Origin: Allodiplogaster sudhausi
Taxonomy: Eukaryota > Nematoda > Chromadorea > Rhabditida > Diplogasteridae
Direction of reading: 5' to 3'
Assembly (NCBI GenBank): GCA_945643635.1
Contig: CALZFC010000254.1
Location: 813,001 to 877,000, forward strand
DNA length: 64,000 nt
Positions 47,856-59,359 of the stretch are shown here, in pieces; the stretch's first letter is position 1, and each line of letters begins with the position of its first letter. The notes beneath the pieces are model-generated. The model was not told the DNA's origin. It saw nothing but the letters and a program-made list of their open reading frames with translations, and searched no databases. The position numbers and the translations under genes are program-made.

Positions 47856-50800
47856 TTAGAGCTTTGGCAGGCCGGCCACCACTTCAGATTCTACGCCGCA
47901 CTCGTTCACACCGCGCAGAATGCGGAAGAAGCCTAGGAGATACTGTTTTGGCGGGAAACTTTTTAAATTCAAAAAATTCAAAATTCAATTCCATTATCAG
48001 TTATAGTATACAGGAATAATAAATCATCAAAGATCACTGACCGTCCTCTCCCCAGTCGGTGTTCCACGAGTTGGCAACGAGCCAATACGGCTTGCCCTCC
48101 TCGACGCCCCAGCCGAGCATCTTCACGGCATGGCCGCCAAGCTCTTGTCCGGCAGTATGCTAAATTTACATACATTCAATTTTGGCGCCAAAATTTTCTA
48201 CAAGAAAAAAGAGTATTTTCTTCTTCATTTCTAAGCTAACCGTATAAATGCCTTGATCGTAGTTCTCAAAGTCTTCGTAGACCATAAAGCCGACCTTGAA
48301 TAATATTAAATGTATTAAATTATAATACTTGAATTATATTATAACTTCTCACCAATTCTGTCCTATTTCCTTTTCAACAAGCTCTTTTCTGTCTGCCACT
48401 ATCTCAGACACGTCGATCTATAATCTCTCTCTCTTCCTCTTTCATTCCATGCCTTCTTCTTTTCCACGACTCTCTTCGCCGGAGCCAACCTCAACGGGTC
48501 CATTCGTCATGATCTCCTTCTGAATCGCTTCAACACTTGCGTCAACCATGTAAGCCGATTCTCCTATAATCAATTGTTCATGTGTAAGCTTTCATTTTCT
48601 GCTTAAAAGAAATATCTAACTATTTTATTAATTTACTAGATGCTTACCTTAGGACGAATTCTCATTACGTTTTCGTACGCTTACTTATTTATACAGAGAA
48701 AAGTACTTGTCAGTAGTCAACATTGTATTGTCAGTACTAATATTTTTTAGTATGTTTAGTACCGACAGGTTAATCGTGTGGAATCAATCGGATCCATCGA
48801 TCTCCTTATCTTAGATCCTGGTACTATTGTTCATTTTATCGGAATATGCTGATCATACCCACCGTAATGCTTATCTTGTGCGTATGTCTTCTCCTTATAG
48901 TCAGGGCTGCACTGGTTCGAGCATGGAGGCGTTGGGTAGAGGTCGTGCTTGCATGGTTGGAAGTGGGTCTGAACACTTCAATTTTTCTCTCATCATCTCT
49001 CTCTCACTCCCTGTCTCTTCTTTCTCTCTGTCTTTAACACTTGCTGTCTCTCCCTCTCTCTCACTCTCTGTCTCTCTCTCTCTCTCCTTGCCTTATTCGA
49101 GTGATGCTCGCATGGCGGGAACGGATACGGCTGGCATCCTTGCTTCGTCGTGAAGTTCGATCCCGTCACAATTCCGTCGCTGACCCAGAACTCAAAGGCC
49201 TGCATCATATCGCCGCCGTTGCAGCTGTTTGAAAGGGTAATCATTTTAATGTGATTATTAAAATATGCTTTTATTTTTGATTATTTATTATTAATTACTA
49301 CAGCAATCAATCAATTAATAAAGTACTGAACCAAATAAATGGAATTAATCAGATTTTTTTTCGATTTAAACAGCTAAAATAAGCTTTGCTTAGTCTTACC
49401 CTAGTCCGCAATCCGTGCAGCATGAGAGGAGATCGGCTGCGGAGAGCGTCACCCGAAATGATTGAAAAATTTATCATTTTATTCTTTATGGATGAATTGA
49501 CATATATGACGATGCCAACTAAAAAAACGGTCGTTTTCGCGTTTTCGAGAGAATTGTGACATGTGTGGGTGTACTAAACTGCTTATTTTTTTGAGCATCT
49601 TTATTCACGTACAAAAGTGTGCAGAAATCGGGCTGAAAAATGAGCACAAATGTACATGTATTAAAATGTTCAAAATCATTTTGAAAAATGAGCAAAAATA
49701 TACGCGTACAAATTTGCTCATAAAACGGAGTGAAAAATGAGCAGAAAAGTACATGTACTAAAGTGCTCAAAAACTATAGAAGAAAGTGAGCACAAATATA
49801 CGCGTACAAAAGTGTGCAGAAAATCTAGGTCAGAAAGTACGCGTACAAAAGTGCTCAAAAAATTGCGCACAAAAATACATGTACAAAAGTGCTAAAAAAA
49901 TTGCTCAGAAAAATACATGTACAAAAGTGCTCAAAAAATTGCGCACAAAAATACATGTACAAAAGTGCTCAAAAAATTGCGCACAAAAATACATGCAAAA
50001 ATAACGGCTAAGAAAAAAAAACAAAAAAATTATTTTTAAAAAACCTGTTAGTTATAACTAGTAAATTAAAGCTTGTATTATTAAAAGTCAACTAAATATC
50101 CTACCTATCAAGGAAAAAAATATCCGGTTAATAAGTTCATGAACTACTCTCTCTCCTTCTCACTAAGAAGTGGAGCCATCTTGGCATACGAAGCGCTGGC
50201 CTTGTAGCCCATGCTCTTTAGGAAGTCGTACACGTCCTCGGCCTCATTGTCAGGTCGTTGGCAGCATTTTGCTGACAACTCATCGAGCAGATCGGACAAC
50301 GACACTGAAGAGAGTGCAATCGAGCGGAATAGGCTAGCACAGAAAATTCTTAATTTTCATCAAAATTTATAATTTTCATCAAAATTTATAAAGGTGGAGG
50401 GTTTTTGGGCGTAAAATGTTTTTTTAAAGTGTTTGAAGACTTAAGAGACGGAGACTTTATTTTTCCCGAGTTACGGTATGAATACGGTACATGGCCTTTT
50501 TTTTTCCAAAACTACGTTTAAGTAGTATATAAAAGGGCGTTTCTAGGACAAAAAGAGCAGAGTCGATTTTTTTAATGCTACCCTCTTATATATGATTTTA
50601 TACTAAAAAGAGAAGAACAATGAAAAAAAATCGACTGGGCTCTTTTTGTCCTAGAAACACCCTTTCATATACTACTAATATAAACCAGTCATTTGTGTTA
50701 TCCTAAACAGAAGTACCTTGAACTTGTTGAGCGGTTATTGCTGGAAAAGATTTAATAAATGTAATAGAAAAAACCTTAAAACGAGATACTTGAGCTGAAA

Positions 50801-53800
50801 TAATAATTGCCCATCTTATAGATTTCAAACATAAATAAAACCAAATAAAAAAAAATGATAAAGGTAATCTTAGTGCCCCCCATTAAAAAACCCGAAATAA
50901 TAAACCATGAAACATTATTTTTCAGCAGTTTTGAAAATACTACCGTACTCCCCTCAAAAACTACTACAGTAACCATTCGCACAAGCTTGCCGCACTTCCA
51001 TTTTATAAAAGAGAACAGGAAAAGTAAACATGTAAAAAAAAGTTTCAGTTTACGCTCCTACCTTAAAGAATAAATTTAAGAGAAAGAATACTTTCAAACG
51101 TGACATTTAAGAAGGACAATAATACAGTTTTTTCATCCAATTTCGTACTGAAAGTACTAAAAAAATGTTAATAAAAAAATAAAAATAAATAAATGTAATA
51201 AAAGAAAGACTCACGAAGACGGAGGGCGGTAGCCAGGTTCGCCGCCGCCAGAATCATCTTCGCCATCGCCACCAAAGAAGTCACGGCGAGGACGGGCGGC
51301 TCCGCCATCACCTCCTGAATTAGATTCTATTTCATTTACACATCAATCATTTTCAGCAAACCTGAAAGAGCGAACAATGTTGGCCAAAATGCACATTGAT
51401 AAAAGACTTTTCATCCCTATAAAATATCAAATCTGTGTAACATAAAAAAAATAGAAATTTTAATAGGAAAACGATAATAAAGCAAAACCTTTCAAACTGG
51501 ACGCGGTCGTCCATCTCCGGCGACACTCCCGCCGCACATCCTTGCTTTGCACGGATCAGCTTGGCATCTAATCTGAAACAAAAATACCGTTTAATGTTAA
51601 TAAAACCGCATAAAAAGATGTGTCTGCGCTTTATTATGCTGAGGTACGGTAAGTATTCGGTATACGGCCTTGTACCGTAATTGGGGGAATTTATAAAACT
51701 TCACTATAAAAATTAAATATAATGTTAGTCTTTTCCGTAACGAAAAGCCCCAAGACAGTTGAATTTCAGCGGGAAAAAATTACAAGCGACATAAAAATAT
51801 TTGGGCCATCAAAATATTAGGAGTCGGTTTTTGGGTTAAAATTTTTTTTTGGAAAAAGTGATTGAATGCAACTTAAAGAGCTCGCGATTCTCTATTGAAT
51901 GATATGTCTGCCGTTGTACAACATAAAAATTAACAACGCTATGCTCAGTTTCATTTTTAGGAAATATTTGAAAAATCTAAAACATGGCACATTTTGTTGA
52001 GCTCGTCGCGTTGTTCAGTTGGACTGCTTTTTGTGTGTGAAATTAAAAAAAAAACTGTTCCGTGCTCGAAAGCTAAGGACAGGATATTGTTTCATATGGA
52101 CCAGACTATTTATTTTAAATATAGCTAATATACCTCTTAATTTATTCAAGTTGGCAACTAATATGAAGATAGGACAACTAATGTCGCGGATGTTTCTCGG
52201 CAACATGCGCGAAATAACGACAACTTTTTAAAGTGCATACTAGTTAAAAAAAGAAACCTCATATAAGTGTTGCGTATGTTCGAGAACCAAAATGTGAACT
52301 AAATAATAAAAAATATTGGCCCCCTCCCAAGTATATTAGCCCCGCGTCAACACCCAATAAAATAAAATCTGCCAGGTACTCCAATAAAGCAAAACTAACT
52401 TTGTCGAACAAAATAAGAAAATATCAAAGAGAATGCTAAAACCTCAAAGTGGTGTATCGGGGTGGTCGTGTCGCGACAGGTTCTCTCGGCGCCAATGTGA
52501 GGAGGAACCGCCAAGAGTCCGTTTTCTCTTAAAGTGTATATTATTCACATGAAAAACAGTTCAAGAAAAAGGAAAGGCATAAACAACAAGATAAACATTA
52601 AATCTCGCTTTGAACTGAATACGTTTTATCTAAAGGTGCGACGCGACCGCAACGCGTGCAGGCATTTCTCATTTTGCACTATGCACCTCGTACAATGCAC
52701 GTAATGTCCTAGTTCTTAATTGCACGGTGAATGGGACCATTTCTGATTAGTGTAATATCATTATCTTTTTACACGCTGCACGTTCGTAAAAATTACGTGA
52801 ACCGTAAAAAGAACAATAAGCGTTGCCATGCAATTAATCAAAATGTCATTAGGTGCGCGCACAGCGCATCGTGCACAGTGCAAAACATATATTTTTATTT
52901 TTTATTATTTAAACAAGTATTTTTTATTTAGTTAACTTTTGACGACGATTATTTGCTTCTATGTCTTTCTTTCGATGGTAGTCGATGCGGTCTCCAACGG
53001 TTAGAAATAACTTTTTGGTTTATTTTTATTTGTTTTACTGTGGGGTATTCGAATTATCTTGTTTTGTTTGAGAATGGTGTAGGCATTTTGTTTTTATTTA
53101 AGTTTGTTTTTCATTGGAATGAAATCTAGTTGTTGTTTTATATAAAAATCAAGGCAGTCATTCTTAACGGTTCATTCGACAGTGCAATCTTTTCGGGAAT
53201 AGCTTTGAGATTATTTTTCCATTAGCTGATACTTTTGTTTTCCCTTTCTAAGGTCGAGTATGCATATTGTATTGTGGGAAATCAAATGAAATTCTTTTCT
53301 TTTATCCTTTTTTAAGATATTCGATTCGATTTTAACTTTTTTTGTAGTGGTGACTACGCGGAAGCCACCGGAGGACTCGTCTGCCGGCGCTTGGGGACGC
53401 GACTTCCATCCAATAGTTAGACATCCATCACCTTTTGGCTTTATTTGTATTTGTCTAGTATTACAGGTGTTTAGTTTTGTTTAAAACGGGGTAGGTATTT
53501 TGATCTTCTTTAACTTGGTTTCACATAATATTAAAATCCAGCAGTTTTTTAAATGTTAAAATCCAGGTATTCTTTCTTAAAGATTCATTTGATAATTCAT
53601 TTTTTGGGTATATTTAAAAAAAAGCTTTTCTTTTAGCCGATTAATGTCATAGCGAAACTTTTGTTTTCCTTTTTCGGTTATTGAACAATGTGGAAGCGGG
53701 TGAATCTTTTTTTAATTGTTTATTAATGAAATCAACGGCTGGATATTCTACCTCAGAATGTTTTTAAACATTTACTTTTCCTATGGTACTGTAGTTGTGA

Positions 53801-56048
53801 ATGGTTATGGCGATTAAGTATAGGTTTTTATTAAATAAAATAATTGTTTTAAAAATATAGTACGGTAGTATAGTCAAAACTGCTTGCATGAGAATGGATC
53901 ACTGTAAGAAGGGAATTGAGAGTTGTTTCTGGTTAAATTACAAGTAAAATTTTTAGGGAATAGTTGCATTAAGTATTTGTAGTCTAACCTTGGCATAATT
54001 GAGATTTATTCATAATATTCTTTTAGATACTAATTTTTTTAACAGCTTTTGAATGAGAATGGGGGTACTGTAATGTGCATTTAAAAGATTATTTGAAGCG
54101 AAGAGTAAAATTAAAGATGAAAAAAGTTGTTAAAAGTCATGTAATTGTTCTTGTGCTGCAGGGCCAGACAAAGATAAGGAATTGGGGTGGATTCGGTTTG
54201 CACGGGGAGGGGGGATGGGGTGGTCCCCTGCTCCCTTATCTAGCTTGTTTCGTCACTCTTTCGTTCTCTGCGCTGCTGAAATAGGTCTGACAAAAGACAG
54301 CATGGTAACCCTTGGGCCAGGAACTCACTCCTTTCGTAACCCCCGGCGAAGACACTGCAGATACGAAGGGGTTGGTGGAAAGGTGGTGAGGAAGTAAGGC
54401 TAGGGTTGAATTGGGGTTATTGAATTGGTTGAGAGAGAGAGAGAAAAGGTGCTTGGAAAGTCGAAATTGGAGATATTAGTGGTGAGTTAAAACGGATTAG
54501 AAAGCTAAAGTTTGTGAGTGAAAAAAGAACTTATGCGCCCTAGAACGGATGTTTAGTGTTCTAATACAAAAGACGATGAATGGACGTTAATGACGAATAA
54601 TGAATGCGAATTGTAGGTCTTCTCTCACTGCTCTCCGATGTCGACTGATCGCATTTCGCTGCTGATCCGAGATGACATCGCCATTGCCGACTCAGTCGAG
54701 GCCATTATTAAGCTCATTCGCGGCATCTCCGTCAACGTTGGAAGATGGGGAGGAGGACGAGGAAGAAGCAGGGAATCAACGGAGACCGATTCAAAAAGAC
54801 TTGAAATCAGAAGATGACGAGAACGCAGTAAGTCTCGATGTTGAGGGTTGATTAGTTTGAATTTTGCCTGTTTTGTTTGTTAATATAATTCGAAGTCCAC
54901 TTATTGCTTTTAGCCGATTTTTGTATAGTTAACATTATAATTTCACTAATTTTTTGCTGTTCCATTTTAAATTTTTCTTGCACTATTTTTAATTTGTCCG
55001 ATGTTAAACGCAAAAATTTTGTGCAATTTTGTACGCGTATTTTCTTGCGCAAAAATTTTGAGCAATTTTGTACGCGTATTTTCTTGCGCAAAAATTTTGA
55101 GCAATTTTGTACGCGTATTTTCTTGCGCAAAAATTTTGAGCAATTTTGTACGCGTATTTTCTTGCGCAAAAATTTTGAGCAATTTTGTACGCGTATTTTC
55201 TTGCGCAAAAATTTTGAGCAATTTTATACGCGTATTTTCTTGCGCACATTTTCTTGCGCCATATTGTACGCGTATATTCGTGCTCATTTTTTATGATGAA
55301 TTTTGAGCACTTTAGTTCATGTACTTTTCTGCTCATTTTTCAGTCTGATTCCTGTTCACATTTATACGCGTACTTTCATGCTCATTTTCCAAAATGATTT
55401 ATGCGCATGTTAGTACATGTATTTTTATGTGCAAATGTTTTTGCACACTTTTGTACGTGAATAAAGATGCTCAGAAAAATGTGCAGTTTAGTACACCCAC
55501 ACATGTCACAAATTTCTCGAAAACGCAAAAACGACCGTTTTTTTAGTTGGCACCCTCATATATTGATTAGCAACGGCTCCGCTCGATATCGATTATTCAT
55601 TGTTCCTTTCTCGTTCTCTTTCTTTTATCTCTCCACACTTTTCTCTTTTCTCTCTCTGCCTCTCCCTCTCCCACTTTCTCTCCCTCTCTCTATCCCTCTT
55701 TCTCACTCACCCTCTCTCTCTCTCGTTCAACTTCTCTTCATCTCACTCCCAACCTTGATCGTCCCATTCGATTCGATGCAGATGCGGTCGGACATGGTTT
55801 CCACGGCACCGAACGCCCAACATGAGCCTATGGATTGTAAAAATTTTTTACTTATTTGCCCAGGCGCTCAATAATCTTACTTTATTTTCTTCACTGCTTT
55901 GCTTTTTCACTCTTTCGGTATAGTTTTTCTCTCTTCTTGTTACTCTTCCCTCATTCTATCCAACTTGGTCTTTCTCTCTCTCTGTCTCTCTCTCTCTTCT
56001 TTCTCTGTCTCTCCATTTCTCTCCCTGTCTCGCTTCCTCTCGCTGTCT

Positions 56049-56083
<35 letters not shown>

Positions 56084-56831
56084 ATTTCTCTCTATTTTCT
56101 TTCTTTGTCTCACTGTCACTCCTTTTTCTCTCTCCCTTTCTGTGTATCTCCATTTCTCTCTGCCTCTCTCTCCCTCTCTTTCTCTCACCGCACGACGACT
56201 GGTCTCTAATTGCCTTGATCGACTCGCACTGCTTCCACTGTTCGCGCGCGTCAAAGCTCTCCGGTATGGAAATGTCGAGATCCTTCGTTGACGAGATAGC
56301 CTTCTCTTTCTAGGTGAAGTCAGGTCATACTATAATTAAGAGAAAATATATATCCAATGGTAAGGTTTAATTCTTATTTTAATGAATAAAACTCTAATTT
56401 GGATATTTTTTAAATGAATATTAGGACAATCCTCGTACGCCGTTAGTCATGGATTTCTTGAGACCCATGAGGCCTCGCACAGTCGTTTCCTCGAAGTTGT
56501 CGAAGAAGCGCTGCCGGCGAGCCTATACAACTGTTATATTACGTCACGTCTTCGGGTCAGCCTCGTTTATCTTATATATGTATGTATGTATGTACTTAAC
56601 GATTCCAAGCGCGTTTCTTTAAATTTATCTCTCTGTTCCCTCTCTCATTCTTTCTCTCTCTCACTCTCTACTTACCTACTTCTCTATCTCCTACCTACAT
56701 ATCTCTCGACTCTCTCGCCCAAAACGCCCTCCTTACCGTCCACAGATTCTGGTTCTCGTTGACGTATCGGATGAGCTCATCTCCGTGAAGATTCTTCGCT
56801 TCTTCCGGGATCTCACGATTACGGTACTGCT
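47856..56831 (-). CDS. Cathepsin B-like protease, copy 2, probably splice-impaired
   Basis: Exons: 56737-56831, 56439-56522, 56189-56309, 55754-55827, 49400-49452, 49092-49224, 48863-48968, 48490-48563, 48241-48294, 48042-48159, 47856-47932. Sizes equal those of copy 1 except the second and last. Catalytic residues are kept: [16 protein letters not shown], the occluding loop [22 protein letters not shown] and [13 protein letters not shown]; it ends [19 protein letters not shown]. Two oddities: the acceptor of exon 49400-49452 reads GG instead of AG (plus strand cc at 49453-49454), with no in-frame AG nearby, and exon 49092-49224 has a GC donor (AAG/GCAAGG). The intron between 55754 and 49452 holds a 6 kb mobile element. 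A hydrophobic stretch at about 57240-57290 (VLFFCLLGAAAVSA) may be the signal peptide but could not be joined. Confidence 0.85.
49851..49990 (+). repeat. 38 bp minisatellite, left arm
   Basis: Nearly four copies of a 38-base unit containing gtgctcaaaaaattgcgcac and aaaaatacatgtacaaaa. It is the counterpart of the right-arm array in inverted orientation. Confidence 0.85.
50144..51572 (-). CDS. Spliced gene inside the 6 kb element, unknown product
   Basis: Four exons in phase: 51489-51572 ([20 protein letters not shown] then DDRVQFE), 51362-51416 ([18 protein letters not shown]), 51215-51314 ([20 protein letters not shown] then [13 protein letters not shown]) and 50144-50304 ([20 protein letters not shown] through [20 protein letters not shown] to EKERE, stop TAG). 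The GC-rich exons stand out from the AT-rich element. The start is missing: exon 51489 needs upstream coding that I could not find. No transposase motif is seen. It may be a captured host gene fragment. Confidence 0.55.
50521..50675. repeat. 53 bp inverted repeat inside the 6 kb element
   Basis: Arms 50521-50573 and 50622-50675 share gtttctaggacaaaaagagc and flanks as inverted copies around a 48-base loop. It is MITE-like. Confidence 0.8.
52671..52890. repeat. Imperfect inverted repeat inside the 6 kb element
   Basis: ttttgcactatgcac at the left and the complement of gtgcacagtgcaaaa at the right pair up, and so do taattgcacgg and ccatgcaatta further in. The pairing is broken by mismatched blocks, suggesting a decayed foldback. 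Confidence 0.5.
54638..54817 (+). CDS. Short open frame in the 6 kb element
   Basis: [20 protein letters not shown] continues to [14 protein letters not shown] and a Gly/Arg-rich tail, 59 codons to TGA. The segment is GC-richer than its surroundings, like the captured-looking exons on the other strand. GTTGGA inside it could be a donor. Other protein-like plus-strand pieces (53350-53412 and 54163-54400) may be exons of the same unit, but no model was resolved. Confidence 0.35.
   Translation: MSTDRISLLIRDDIAIADSVEAIIKLIRGISVNVGRWGGGRGRSRESTETDSKRLEIRR
55023..55256 (+). repeat. 39 bp minisatellite, right arm
   Basis: Six tandem copies of a 39-base unit (gcaattttgtacgcgtattt then tcttgcgcaaaaattttga). 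Because 39 is divisible by three, several frames stay open as 13-residue repeats; these are not genes. Confidence 0.95.
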
Positions 56832-59040
56832 CTAAACGAATTCTTTTCTGCTTCATGCAAGTATTTTGTCTTAAATTCCTGATCAATTCCACTTGTAAGT
56901 CTTTACGCCTTATAATGAGCAGATGTACAGGCGCATGATACTTGAAGTCCTCTAGTATAGAGAAACAAAGCATGCAAATTTCCAAAAGCTTATTCTGCTT
57001 AGAAAAATATGAGTTTAAAAAATAAGCATACATGAAGAATCAAAATATGCGCGCCACTGAAAATAAATCTTTAAAATATACCTAGATTGAAGTCTGCCTT
57101 TTGCGAGGAATCCAATAGTTGCCCGGGAATACTGAATACGTGTGTGTCAGCTCGTTTATTTTCATTTCATTTGTTTTAGTCAAACATTGAATGTGCTAAT
57201 GGAAGGAATTTTCGGCTAATAAAAAAAATTAACTTCTTTTTGAAGTAGGCGGACACTGCAGCTGCTCCGAGAAGACAGAAAAACAACACGTTGTGAATCT
57301 CAATTAATTACTTCTTACAATAACAACTGCTTCTTACAACTAATTAAATGTTCTTGTTCACTTGATTTAGTTTTGAAATAAAGGTTAAATTTAAATGCCA
57401 TGGATATAGTATTCCCGATTAAATGGCTTCTTTTTAAGATGAATTGTGGACAAAAGGGGCTATTTATTACTTGATAGAAACTTGCTGGGGATTTTTGCAA
57501 TCATAATTTAAAAATATTTTTATGCCCGAATCCTCTCTCTCTCTCTCTGTCTAGGTGAAGGTATATATACATACATATTAAAGGGAAATGACACCAACCA
57601 TCTTAGACGACCGAATTGGCGTGTCTGCCTGAGGGGCGCGCCAACGAAAACCTTTTATTCTGAATCAGCTCTTTCTTTTTTCTCTTTCTCCTGCTCCCCT
57701 TCCATCGCCTCATTTGTCTCAATTTATTATTATATCTTTCGTTATTTCTGTCTTTCGAATAGGAAGGAAATAAGCTATGGAGAAAATGTTTTGGGAATAC
57801 CAGAATTGCTGATGATTAATCGAACGATGATATCAGTCACTTCTTCTTGCGTTTTCACCGAAAAAAGGAAGAAATGAAAAAAAAGAGTTTTAGACGCTGT
57901 GCTTTTTTTTGGAGAAATGACTCAGCTACAGCCGGCAAAAATACTAAACGCTTTACTTTTATCGGCGATACAAAGAAAATGTACAAGACGGACCTGGAAA
58001 GTTCTCTATTTGTGCGCACAATCAGAAATGGCTGGTTCTTGGAAGATGAGCATACATTTTTTTTTTTTTTTGTTTCGAGATTTCCATGGATAAAAGTATG
58101 TCGGAGAGGTAAATACAAAGGGAGATAGAGAGATACATAGATGGATGGATGTATGAGTGCAACTGGCGCCATTTGCGCTACTCTTTTTTCGCTCCATCAT
58201 CGTCATAAAACGTTGATGCCACTTCATTGAAAAAGGCATGCCAAGAAAACTCTTATCATCCTCTCTCGCTGATGCTCTTTTCCCCGTTGCATCCCTTATT
58301 GTTTATGGATGCGGGATAGTCACACACACACACTCCCTCTCTTTCTTTATTCATGTCTCCTTCTCTAGTTTTCTTTATTTCATATTGTGCATAATTTTTT
58401 TCCGATCGCGTCACACGACAACTAGTCTTTTTCAAATATTGTAAGAGGCACTTAGCATCCGAACAATTAGAGAGAGATAGAGAGAATGAGAGGGAATTGG
58501 ATAGAGAGAGAGAGATGGAGAATGAGAGAGGCAGAGAAGGATGAGAAAGCAAATGAGACGAACATTGAGAGGAAAATGGAGACAGAGAGTGTGTCAGAGT
58601 AGCGAAGCATCTCAACATTCAAACCGCAGGCGAGTAAAATACACTAGTTTTCCCCTTCCTCATAGTCATAAAATGCTGATGACACTTCCTTTCGGCCAAA
58701 ATGGCAAACCAAACTCATATGATCCTACAAAAATAATTGCATTCAATTCTAATAAAGGAACCGAGTACACAATGATTCTACAGTAGTAGATCAAGGCGAT
58801 TTTTAATGAACTCTCTCAAACATTTTGCCCGTATTCTTCGGAGAGAGCGTCACCAAATAGGAGGGTTCTTATCACATACAGTAAACAAAATTTGACAAAG
58901 ACAACACGAACTGACGACTTCCTTATGGATTTTATATGAAGTGGCATCCCGTCTTCTCGACTCCAATCAAAAACCACCGCTTTCTTTCGCTCCAATGACG
59001 GTGGCTCGCTTCTCTTTGAACCAATGATATTATTTATTTC
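56832..59040. other. Intergenic, simple repeats, no gene seen
   Basis: It holds a possible signal peptide segment of cathepsin copy 2 near 57240-57290 and GA/CT tracts at 58450-58540. The phrase tcataaaacgttgatgccac at 58204 recurs altered near 58668, hinting at a local duplication. No splice-consistent exons were found. Confidence 0.45.
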
Positions 59041-59318
59041 TAAATAAAGCATATATAAACTGTGCCATTATCAGTTTACTATTTTATTATTTAACGATGC
59101 TATAATTCATATGACAGTTATAATAATTCTCTCTCGTGATCTTCATTTTGGCTTCCTCACCTTCTCTTTCTCTACATCTTTCTTTATATTTTCTTCATCC
59201 AAAATCTCTCTCCATCTTTTACCTCTCAACTTGCTCTCTTCCTTCCCTCACTCTTCTCAATTCTCCCTCTAACTTGTCTATTTTCTTTTCTCTCTCTATC
59301 TGCTGCCCGCTTGTCACT

Positions 59319-59359
<41 letters not shown>

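Larger units (their letters stand above)
49508..55556. mobile_element. 6 kb element with long terminal inverted repeats
   Basis: It is bounded by catatat at 49501-49507 and 55557-55563. The two ends are inverted copies beginning tgccaactaaaaaaacggtc, with similarity continuing for about 450-500 bases: shared acatgtgtgggtgtactaaa, tctttattcacgtacaaaag, and acatgtac / acgcgtac motifs. Each arm ends in a 38-39 base minisatellite (49851-49990 and 55023-55256). The inside has a spliced minus-strand gene, a plus-strand open frame and two smaller inverted repeats, but no recognisable transposase. It lies wholly inside one intron of cathepsin B copy 2. It is a probable nonautonomous DNA transposon; the superfamily is unknown. 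Confidence 0.75.

Noticed and set aside
55023..55256. Regular 39 bp repeats considered as a CRISPR array
   Set aside because: The units are directly tandem with no unique spacers, and the surrounding genome is eukaryotic.
54852..55336. Several overlapping 100-codon frames with 13-residue repeats on both strands
   Set aside because: They are the 39 bp minisatellite of the element's right arm; a period divisible by three keeps every frame open.
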